Source of the DNA: Cellvibrio sp. OA-2007
GTDB taxonomy: Bacteria; Pseudomonadota; Gammaproteobacteria; Pseudomonadales; Cellvibrionaceae
DNA: 64,000 nucleotides
Reading direction: 5' to 3'
NCBI RefSeq assembly: GCF_000953825.1
Contig: NZ_BBUL01000094.1
Coordinates: 178,809-242,808, forward strand
The position numbers and the translations under genes are program-made. Below the pieces are notes generated by a model, which did not search any database, was not told the origin of the DNA, and worked only from the letters and a program-made list of their open reading frames with translations. Positions 1-7,506 of the stretch are shown piece after piece. Each line of letters begins with the position of its first letter. The first letter of the stretch is position 1.

Positions 1-58
1 CTTTTGGTAATCAAAACATCATATATGAACAATTAGGCGACTCAATAAAGCGCAATAT

Positions 59-799
59 TTAGTCAAAGTGGCTGACTACCCCAGAAGAATAAAATGATTT
101 GATTAAGGTTTGAGCATCGCCTGCCAGTTCATCATATGAACGCTGCTGTAATTCTTCCGCGATGAGGCCAAGGGTTTCATCCAATGATAACGAGTGTGAT
201 TGCAGCAAGGCCAAGAGCCGTTGGCTTAGCGGATTAGCCTGGATAAAACAGACCTTATCGGTACGGTTGCGATAAACCACAAGTTGAGTCGGTGTAACGG
301 TTTGAGGCTGAAAATTAGGGGAGACTTTATGTACCGGAAACTGATAGCTCAAATTGGCAACCAAAGGGGAAATGCGAGGTTTGGCCAGCATAAGATCATC
401 AGGCAAGCGACCTGCATCAGGAATTATTTCTTCGCTGACATCAAGCGCTAACTCAATCCATTCGTAGTGCGCAAGCTCCAACAAAAATGGCGGATCACCT
501 TCACGCAAACCGCGCTCCTGCGCTAGATATCGCAAAAATTCTTCGCTGATTTCCAAAAAATACGGTGTCTGACACTGATGGCGATGAATAAAATCCCGCA
601 CCATTACATGCCATTGTTGATCCTTCAGAATTGAGCGCAATACAGGAAATACAGTCGCAATCAAACTTTCAATATTGTTATAAATCAACTCGCGATAAAT
701 TCCCATACGCCGGTCTTCCATATCGGCAGGTGCAGGATACAGCGCTGGCTCACGCAAGTGTTTGGCAAAGAGCAATTGGGTTTGCTGAAAACTTTTCAT
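59..799 (-). CDS. HvfC/BufC-family partner protein (DUF2063-type N-terminal domain)
   Basis: 246-residue cytosolic protein with no signal peptide. The N-terminal part (MKSFQQTQLLFAKHLREP, then YRELIYNNIESLIATVFPVL) is typical of the putative DNA-binding/DUF2063 family now called HvfC or BufC. In known systems this protein forms a complex with the DUF692 oxygenase and helps it bind and modify the Cys-containing precursor peptide. Its start codon overlaps the stop of the upstream DUF692 gene by 4 bases (ATGA), so the two are translationally coupled. It is the third gene of the operon on the minus strand; any following genes (for example doxX) lie outside the window. Family assignment is firm, the precise role is inferred from homologues. 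Confidence 0.88.
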   Translation of the reverse strand: MKSFQQTQLLFAKHLREPALYPAPADMEDRRMGIYRELIYNNIESLIATVFPVLRSILKDQQWHVMVRDFIHRHQCQTPYFLEISEEFLRYLAQERGLREGDPPFLLELAHYEWIELALDVSEEIIPDAGRLPDDLMLAKPRISPLVANLSYQFPVHKVSPNFQPQTVTPTQLVVYRNRTDKVCFIQANPLSQRLLALLQSHSLSLDETLGLIAEELQQRSYDELAGDAQTLIKSFYSSGVVSHFD

Positions 800-1653
800 C
801 TTGTTACCGATAAAAATTTCTGCTGGCGCTGCTTTACCTCACCCAGCTCATCCATTAGTTCAGGCAGCGGAGGAATATTAAAATCCCGTTCAAGTAAGGT
901 AGGCTTCACCCCAAACAACTCATAGGATTTTTCCAGCAATTGCCACACTGGCGAAATTACCGGCGCGCCGTGCGTATCAACCCGCAAATCTTCTGCTTCT
1001 TTATAGTGACCAGCGATGTGGATATAGGCAGTACGCTCTCCGGGTAAACTGGCCAGAAAATCATAGGGGTCATACTGATGATTAATGCTGTTAACGTAAA
1101 TGTTATTAACGTCGAGCAAAAGCGCACAATCCGCCTTTTTGATCACGGCATTAATAAATTCACTTTCGCTCATTTCTTGTTGCGGGGCGCAATAATAAGA
1201 AGAATTTTCCATCGCAATGCGCTGGCCAAGAATATCCTGCGCGCGCTGAATACGCTCTGCAACATAATCTACCGCCTCTTCCGTAAAAGGAATCGGCAAC
1301 AAATCGTACAGCTGACCTTGATCGCTGCAATAGCTTAAATGTTCACTGTAATAGCGAATGCCATGCTCACGCATCAACTGTTTAATCGCCAACAACAACT
1401 CAGTATTTAACGGCGCTGGCGAACCAATGGATAAGGACAAACCATGACAAACAAATGGAAATCGTTCAGTGTAAGCGCGAAATTTTTTACCGAGGCGGCC
1501 GCCAATATTAATCCAATTTTCCGGCGCCACTTCCATAAAATGAATATCGGCTGGAGTAGATTGCTCAAAGGTATTGAGCAAGGTGCGACGCAGGCCTAAG
1601 CCTGCGCCGCTGACTGCAGCGGTATAGTCAACAGCGGTAAACTGAATGGTCAT
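796..1653 (-). CDS. DUF692 multinuclear non-heme iron oxygenase (HvfB/BufB/MbnB-like)
   Basis: 285-residue TIM-barrel enzyme of the MNIO (DUF692) family. Family members oxidise Cys residues of ribosomal peptides to heterocycles such as oxazolone/thioamide or thiooxazole that bind copper. Likely metal ligands are visible in order: H in FVCHGLSLS, E in YYSEHLSYC, E in IAMENSSYY, D/N in LLLDVNNIYVNS, H in IHIAGH, D in VDTHG and E in LLERDFNIP. The ATG shares one base with the TAA of the precursor gene upstream (TAATG). Position between a Cys-repeat precursor and an HvfC-like partner makes the substrate almost certain; the exact product chemistry is not readable from sequence. Confidence 0.93.
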   Translation of the reverse strand: MTIQFTAVDYTAAVSGAGLGLRRTLLNTFEQSTPADIHFMEVAPENWINIGGRLGKKFRAYTERFPFVCHGLSLSIGSPAPLNTELLLAIKQLMREHGIRYYSEHLSYCSDQGQLYDLLPIPFTEEAVDYVAERIQRAQDILGQRIAMENSSYYCAPQQEMSESEFINAVIKKADCALLLDVNNIYVNSINHQYDPYDFLASLPGERTAYIHIAGHYKEAEDLRVDTHGAPVISPVWQLLEKSYELFGVKPTLLERDFNIPPLPELMDELGEVKQRQQKFLSVTR

Positions 1654-1991
1654 TATTCAGCTTTTTTCTCTTCTTTTTTATCTGCACCGCATTTAGCTTC
1701 ACCACACTTGTGCTCAGCATCGGCTTTTTTCTCTTCTTTTTTATCTGCACCGCATTTAGCTTCACCACACTTGTGTTCACCTTCGGCTTTTTTCTCGGCG
1801 CCGCATTTGGCTTCACCACACTTATGCTCGCCTTCGGATTTTGCAGCATCATTTTCTGCCAAGGTATAACCCGCATTCAATGAAGTAGCAGCGAAGCCAA
1901 CATCTGCAGCAGATGCTAAAGGAGCCAAAGCAGCCGATGCAACAACAGCAGCACCAAACAATGCAGACATAGAAGAAATCTTGTTATTCAT
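1653..1991 (-). CDS. Bufferin/oxazolin-like Cys-repeat RiPP precursor with signal peptide
   Basis: 112-residue precursor. The start is the ATG at 1991, preceded by GGAG nine bases upstream; a longer reading frame exists but its extension lacks support. Residues 1-29 form a Sec signal peptide ending ...LAPLASAA. The mature part carries three copies of EHKCGEAKCGA(E/D)KK, with Cys at 58, 63, 75, 80, 96 and 101, in a Lys/Glu-rich context. This matches HvfA/BufA1-type precursors (older name DUF2282) whose Cys are modified by the DUF692 enzyme in the cytosol before export to the periplasm, where they sequester copper. It is first in the operon with the oxygenase and its partner. Copper as ligand is inferred from the family. 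Confidence 0.9.
   Translation of the reverse strand: MNNKISSMSALFGAAVVASAALAPLASAADVGFAATSLNAGYTLAENDAAKSEGEHKCGEAKCGAEKKAEGEHKCGEAKCGADKKEEKKADAEHKCGEAKCGADKKEEKKAE
1660..1836. repeat. 63-bp tandem repeat inside the RiPP precursor gene
   Basis: Two almost identical 63-bp units (1660-1722 and 1723-1785) and a shorter third unit (1786 to about 1836) encode the repeated EHKCGEAKCG motifs. The period is a multiple of three, so slippage would change the number of modifiable Cys pairs without breaking the frame. Confidence 0.85.
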
Positions 1992-2169
1992 AATAATTAA
2001 CTCCAGTGGATTAGATATCGTTGGGGTTTTAAGCCCGTGAAAAACTAACATAGCCAAGACTGCAGAGCCAGTGATTACCTCTACTTTCCGGTAAAGGTAA
2101 ACGGCATCCCGCCAAATGGTAACAAGTAGACGCAACAAAACCAGCTTTGTTACACGCTCTATACACTTT

Positions 2170-5100
2170 TTAACTTTGCGCATCCTGCATTGCCTGTTCC
2201 CATTGTTTATCCATACGTTTATCGGATACCGGAACTTGGGTTTTCAACGTTTGTGCAAAAAGGGAAATGCGCAGCTCTTCAATCCACCAACGGTAATCCA
2301 GTAAAGCGTTATTTTGCGCCAAGCGATAGTCGCCCTCCTTCTCTAGATAGTCCACCAAACGCTGCCAATGTGGTGCAACCTCTGCCAGTTGCAGTTTATC
2401 TTTTTGCGGATTGAGCGCCGCTTTTTCCAAGCGCTGCTGAATACCACGCATATATTTAGGGTATTGCTGCAACCATTGCGCAGGGGTTTTATACACCAAG
2501 CCCGGGTAAAATAATTGCGTGAGCTGTTGATTAATATCGCTAATAGTAAAAGCCAACATAAGCATATTTTTTTGCTGCTTAAGTTGTTTTTTGATATCCA
2601 CCAATAACTTCAAGCTCGTCACCAGGTGATTGGCCAGCTCTTGTGCATAGGCAATTAATTTATCTTTTATCAGATTAACCCGCTCATCAAACACAGCTTG
2701 TGTACGCGGCAAATTGTGCTGTTCGGGCAGTGCTAGCTGTTTGATCGCCGCCATAATTAAATCATTGGCGACTTGTTCGCGGTTACCAATGCCTGCCAAC
2801 GTCAACGCGACCTCTTGCCCTTTTAATAATTCTTTTTGCAAATACTTTACTGTTTGCGCCAGCGATAAAGACACCAACCGCGCAAGCCCGCGCTGGGTTG
2901 CATCCAGCGCCTGCATAGGATTGTCCAACACCTGCAATGCCACTGAAGTCTGTTTATCAACCAGTGCCGGATAGGCGCGAATACTAATACCGCCACGCGG
3001 CAATTGAATGGCTTGCGGCAGCTCGGCAAAATCCCACGCGGTAATACCTTCGCGCTCAATATTGGTTGCAGCTGATTGGATATTTTGTTGCACGCGCTCG
3101 CGATACTTTTCGCGCAGCGGCGTTAAATCGCGACCGCTAGCAATGATTTTGCCTTTGTCATCTACCACATGGATATTAAATCGGTAGTAATCATCCACGT
3201 TGGTTTCAAGCCAAGCCTCTTTTGGGACATCGATACCGGTCAAGCGTTTTAATTGCAGCCCCAAGGCTTCCGTTAAGGGTTTATTATCTGGCGCCAGGGT
3301 TGCGAGAATTTTATCCACCACATCCGGTACGGGAACAAAATGTTTGCGCAGATTTTTAGGTAGCGATTTAATCAAGCCAATACATTTTTCGCGCAACATG
3401 CCGGGCACTAACCATTCCAAACGCTGTTCTGGCACCTGATGCAAAACGCTCATCGGAACATGAATGCTCACCCCATCAAACGCGTGATTGGGTTCAAAAT
3501 GGTAGCTGAGCGGAAACACCATGCCGCGCCACTCCAATTCATTGGGAAATTGCGCTTGGGTAATATCGCCAGCGCCATGGCGCATTAAGGTTTCGCGGGT
3601 GAGAAATAACAATTTGGGATTGTCTTTCTCGATTTTTTTTCGCCAGGCCTCAAACCCGGCCAGATTGAATATATTGTCTGGAATGCGCTCATCGTAAAAA
3701 TCAAAAATGACTTGCTCATCCACCACAATGTCGCGGCGGCGAGCTTTGGATTCCAAATCTTCCAGTTCAGTTAACAACTGTTGTTGATGTGCAAAAAAAT
3801 CTGTCGCAGGATTTTTATTGGGCAAACTTTTGCGTTTTGGATGCTGGTCATACTGGCCTTCCACCAGCGCAGCACGAATAAATACCTGGCGGCACTGTGC
3901 AGGGTCTATATGGCTGTAGCTGACTGACTTTTTCTCAACAATGGTCAAACCATAAAGGGTGATTTTTTCAAACACCATTACCTGCCCGCTGCGGCTATCG
4001 TAATGGGTCTCAAAATGTTGGCGTTTCACCAAATGTTCGGCGGCTTCAATCACCCACTCGGGTTCTATTTTGGCCACGGTATGGGCAAATAATTTAGAAG
4101 TCTCAATCAGCTCCGCTGCCATAATCCACTTGGGTGTTTTTTTCGCGAGCGATGAACCAGGAAAGATTGAAAATTTGCGATTACGTGCGCCTGAGTATTC
4201 ACGCTCTTCGTGATTAAACCCCAAGTTACCTAACAATCCCGTCAACAAAGCTTTGTGAATAGACTCATAATTGGCTGGCTCGCTATTCACGCGAATACCC
4301 AAGTCCTTTACCGCCACACACAGTTGGTGGTGTACATCGCGCCACTCGCGCAAACGTAAATAGGAGAGAAATTCTTTTTTACAAAGTTTACGCAATTGGT
4401 TTTGCGTGAGCGCCTGCCGTTGGGTTTCAAAATAATCCCACAGGTTTACAAAACCAGCAAAGTCCGTGTGCTCTACCCAAAAACGGCGATGACTCTGGTC
4501 TGCTGCTTGCTGCTTTTCAACCGGGCGCTCACGTGGATCTTGCACCGAGAGCGCACTGGAGATAATTAATAACTCGCGTACACAGCCGTGCTCCTGCGCC
4601 GAGAGCAACATGCGCGCAAGCCGTGGATCAAGCGGCAATTTACTCAGCTGCTGTCCTACTGGCGTCAATTGATTTTTACTATTTACCGCGTGTAACTCTT
4701 CCAACAATTTAAAACCATCGCTAATCAAGCGATGATCGGGCGCATCAATAAAGGGGAATTTATGTATGTCGCCCATACGCAATTGCAGCATTTGCAAAAT
4801 AACTGCCGCAAGATTGGTACGCAGAATTTCTGCATCGGTAAACGCCGGGCGCGAATTAAAATCTTCTTCACTATACAAGCGAATACAAATGCCTTCGGCG
4901 ACACGACCACAGCGGCCCTTACGTTGATTAGCGCTGGCCTGTGAAACCGGTTCAATCGGCAAACGCTGTACTTTAGTGCGATAGGAATAGCGGCTAATAC
5001 GCGCAAAACCCGGGTCGATCACATAGCGAATGCCCGGTACGGTAATTGAGGTTTCAGCTACGTTGGTCGCCAATACAATGCGCCGCCCCGTATGTGGCGC

Positions 5101-6144
5101 AAATACTTTTTGCTGCTCCGCCAAACTCAGCCGCGCATAAAATGGAATCACTTCCATATGCGCAAATTGTGCTTTGCGTAAGGCTTCAGCGGCCTCGCGA
5201 ATTTCACGTTCACCGCTTAAAAAAATGAGAATGTCGCCGCCGCGTGCGCCGGAACCGGTTTTTTCGTGCAGCTCAATTTCATGTACTGCATCGACAATTG
5301 CGGCGTACTGATCGGGTTCATTTTCATTATCATCGTTGTTTTCAAATTCATACAGCGGGCGATACCAGACCTCTACCGGATAAGTGCGACCGGAAACCTC
5401 AATAATCGGTGCATTATTAAAATGCTGCGAAAAGCGCTCAAGGTCGATAGTCGCGGAGGTGATAATTAATTTTAAATCCGGGCGCTTGTTTAACAGTTGT
5501 TTTAAATAGCCGAGCAAAAAATCGATATTCAAACTGCGCTCATGGGCTTCGTCGATAATGAGCGTATCGTATTTATTCAAGAAGGGATCATGTTGAATTT
5601 CGGCCAGCAAAATACCATCGGTCATTACTTTGATGAGGGTGTTCTCGTTCGACTGATCGCTAAAACGAACTTGATAACCCACCTTTTCACCGAGCGGCGT
5701 TTTTAATTCTTCGGCAATGCGGTTAGCCACCGTATTGGCGGCAATACGACGCGGCTGGGTGTGACCAATCAAACCACTTACACCGCGCCCGATAGTTAAA
5801 CAAATTTTGGGGATTTGGGTAGTTTTACCCGAGCCGGTTTCACCCGCTAATACCACCACCTGATTATTGGCAATGATTTGGGCAATCTCGTCGCGTTTTT
5901 CACAGACGGGCAAGTTGGGAAATTCAATCTCGGTGGGCACCAGCAATTTGCGGCGTGCCACCGCAGCTTGTGACTGCGCCAATTGGCTGTGCCACTTTTC
6001 CAATGCAAGATCATAGGGCTTTTCGGCACGCGCGAGCTTTTCAATTTCACTCAAACGGCGCACCAGTTTGTGCCTATCTTGCCCCATCACATCGACGATG
6101 GATTGTTTATAACTTAACCATATATTTGACATATCGACCCGCAT
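2170..6144 (-). CDS. hrpA: ATP-dependent RNA helicase HrpA
   Basis: 1324-residue DEAH-box helicase, the usual length for HrpA (about 1300). Visible motifs: Walker A GETGSGKTTQIP (about residue 100), DEAH in IIDEAHERSLN, SAT in LIITSATIDL, motif VI QRKGRCGRV, followed by helicase-associated and OB-like regions and a long C-terminal DUF3418 region. HrpA resolves stalled ribosomes and processes mRNA in the cytosol. The start at 6144 has a weak ribosome site; an alternative ATG at 6132 (MSNIWLSY) is equally plausible. It stands alone: about 180 bases separate it from the RiPP operon downstream and a spacer with a 7-bp inverted repeat lies upstream. Confidence 0.97.
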   Translation of the reverse strand: MRVDMSNIWLSYKQSIVDVMGQDRHKLVRRLSEIEKLARAEKPYDLALEKWHSQLAQSQAAVARRKLLVPTEIEFPNLPVCEKRDEIAQIIANNQVVVLAGETGSGKTTQIPKICLTIGRGVSGLIGHTQPRRIAANTVANRIAEELKTPLGEKVGYQVRFSDQSNENTLIKVMTDGILLAEIQHDPFLNKYDTLIIDEAHERSLNIDFLLGYLKQLLNKRPDLKLIITSATIDLERFSQHFNNAPIIEVSGRTYPVEVWYRPLYEFENNDDNENEPDQYAAIVDAVHEIELHEKTGSGARGGDILIFLSGEREIREAAEALRKAQFAHMEVIPFYARLSLAEQQKVFAPHTGRRIVLATNVAETSITVPGIRYVIDPGFARISRYSYRTKVQRLPIEPVSQASANQRKGRCGRVAEGICIRLYSEEDFNSRPAFTDAEILRTNLAAVILQMLQLRMGDIHKFPFIDAPDHRLISDGFKLLEELHAVNSKNQLTPVGQQLSKLPLDPRLARMLLSAQEHGCVRELLIISSALSVQDPRERPVEKQQAADQSHRRFWVEHTDFAGFVNLWDYFETQRQALTQNQLRKLCKKEFLSYLRLREWRDVHHQLCVAVKDLGIRVNSEPANYESIHKALLTGLLGNLGFNHEEREYSGARNRKFSIFPGSSLAKKTPKWIMAAELIETSKLFAHTVAKIEPEWVIEAAEHLVKRQHFETHYDSRSGQVMVFEKITLYGLTIVEKKSVSYSHIDPAQCRQVFIRAALVEGQYDQHPKRKSLPNKNPATDFFAHQQQLLTELEDLESKARRRDIVVDEQVIFDFYDERIPDNIFNLAGFEAWRKKIEKDNPKLLFLTRETLMRHGAGDITQAQFPNELEWRGMVFPLSYHFEPNHAFDGVSIHVPMSVLHQVPEQRLEWLVPGMLREKCIGLIKSLPKNLRKHFVPVPDVVDKILATLAPDNKPLTEALGLQLKRLTGIDVPKEAWLETNVDDYYRFNIHVVDDKGKIIASGRDLTPLREKYRERVQQNIQSAATNIEREGITAWDFAELPQAIQLPRGGISIRAYPALVDKQTSVALQVLDNPMQALDATQRGLARLVSLSLAQTVKYLQKELLKGQEVALTLAGIGNREQVANDLIMAAIKQLALPEQHNLPRTQAVFDERVNLIKDKLIAYAQELANHLVTSLKLLVDIKKQLKQQKNMLMLAFTISDINQQLTQLFYPGLVYKTPAQWLQQYPKYMRGIQQRLEKAALNPQKDKLQLAEVAPHWQRLVDYLEKEGDYRLAQNNALLDYRWWIEELRISLFAQTLKTQVPVSDKRMDKQWEQAMQDAQS

Positions 6145-6162
6145 GCTGCACTTGCTAGCCGA

Positions 6163-6182
6163 CGCGATGCGAATTCATCGCG
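6163..6182. repeat. Short inverted repeat upstream of hrpA
   Basis: CGCGATG/CATCGCG arms of 7 bp around a CGAATT loop, between the cupin gene and hrpA. No T-run follows on either strand, so it is not a standard terminator; it could be an operator or chance. Confidence 0.35.
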
Positions 6183-6249
6183 CCGGTAAATAGGCGGGGG
6201 GATAATACAGCGGGGACTAACGCAGATTCAAACACTTAGGATTGATCAA

Positions 6250-7266
6250 TTACCGATTCAAGCGATTGATTAACCAGGCGCGCAGCTGACGGGCCTGCAA
6301 ATCATCCATTGGTGCCAATACACCTTGCGCCGCAGGAGGAATATTTTCCGCTGCATGGGGTTGCTCGCTGAAAATGTAATAATCAAACAGGGCTTTCCAA
6401 GCGGCTTTTTCTTTTTCAGGTAAATCGCGAATGCTGAGCATGGCATGTTTCAGCACGTTGATCGCAGGCCCCATAAATTTCGGCACGTTGCGCCACCAGT
6501 AATTGACCAACACATTAAAAGTGCTCAAGCCTTCGACGTGATGCCACCACATACTAGGCACAAACAAAGCATCGCCCGGTTCCAGATTGGCCACCTGCCC
6601 CGCCTCCATCGCGAGACGAAAGCGTGGAAATTTTTCAAAATCCGGTTTGGCAAAATCAACCAAGCTGATTTGCTGCCCAGCCGGATTAAAATCCAGTGGC
6701 CCCGGGTACAAATTTTCTACCTGCTCCGGTGGGAACACAGTAAAGCGACGCTTGCCAACAATGCTGCAGGCCAAGTTATCCGGCGCGTCATAATGACAGG
6801 CGATACGGGATTTATTACCCATCCAAATACTGACCAGCGCATCGGGAAAAGGGATAGCCACATTATTATTTTGCTCGCGCATTCCCGGCAAGCAAACATC
6901 AACCGTGGTGGAGCCTACATAAAACGTCGGCGGTTGGGGGTCATTTTTATGAGCAAGAATCGCATCCAGAACTGCGTCGAGACGCGCTCGCTCGCTGCGA
7001 TAGTTCAAGCCGCTCATATCGGCGTTATAGAAATAGTAGCCTTCGTTTTCGGGTGCGCCAAAAAACGCCCCTACGGTTTTATCCTCATAAAACGATCTTA
7101 AGTAAGCAATCGCCTCCTCATCAGAGACCAGGCCTGCTTGGGTTAGCGGCCAATGACTGGCCAGCCCTTTGAGGATAAGAGGCTGTTCCGAGGCCAGAAT
7201 TTCAGGGGGAATGTTGTTTGGATCTATACCATGAACTTCTTCTACGAGGGTCTTAATTGCCAACAT
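6250..7266 (-). CDS. Cupin_8 / JmjC-like Fe(II)/2-oxoglutarate-type protein
   Basis: 338-residue protein of the cupin_8 (JmjC-like, FIH-related) family. A metal site is visible as H-x-D in RIACHYDAPDN and the distal H in FVPSMWWHHVEG; the surrounding GDALFVPSMWWH is a family hallmark. Members are cytosolic dioxygenases or hydroxylases, substrates mostly unknown. In Caulobacter, Xanthomonas and Cellvibrio-like genomes such proteins sit beside Caulobacter-type TonB-dependent receptors for plant glycans, as here (receptor just upstream, 240 bp away, with a terminator between). A role in modifying a protein or ligand of that uptake system is a guess from context. Confidence 0.9.
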   Translation of the reverse strand: MLAIKTLVEEVHGIDPNNIPPEILASEQPLILKGLASHWPLTQAGLVSDEEAIAYLRSFYEDKTVGAFFGAPENEGYYFYNADMSGLNYRSERARLDAVLDAILAHKNDPQPPTFYVGSTTVDVCLPGMREQNNNVAIPFPDALVSIWMGNKSRIACHYDAPDNLACSIVGKRRFTVFPPEQVENLYPGPLDFNPAGQQISLVDFAKPDFEKFPRFRLAMEAGQVANLEPGDALFVPSMWWHHVEGLSTFNVLVNYWWRNVPKFMGPAINVLKHAMLSIRDLPEKEKAAWKALFDYYIFSEQPHAAENIPPAAQGVLAPMDDLQARQLRAWLINRLNR

Positions 7267-7460
7267 GGAATTTACTTCGCTTATTTTGTGATCGATTACG
7301 TATTAGCAGAGGGATAGATTTGAACATTAATCGAGGCCCAAACTCAATTGATTTGAATCAGAGTTAAATGACTTCACGCTATTACCCCAGCTAGACAATC
7401 AAAATAGCAGTACAGATGCCTGGGCTACACAGGGTTATTTATACTTGGTTTCGCAATAAA

Positions 7461-7484
7461 AAAGCCGCTGTCTCCAGCGGCTTT
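7461..7484 (-). terminator. Rho-independent terminator of the TonB-dependent receptor gene
   Basis: Stem AAAGCCGCTG / CAGCGGCTTT with TCTC loop, followed on the minus strand by a run of T (TTTTTTATT). It lies 23 bases after the receptor stop codon. Confidence 0.9.
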
Positions 7485-7506
7485 TATCAAACACTTCTAG
7501 GTTGAA

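Noticed and set aside
1992..2183. N-terminal extension of the RiPP precursor frame
   Set aside because: The extension lacks a ribosome site and overlaps hrpA; the ATG at 1991 has GGAG and begins a perfect signal peptide.
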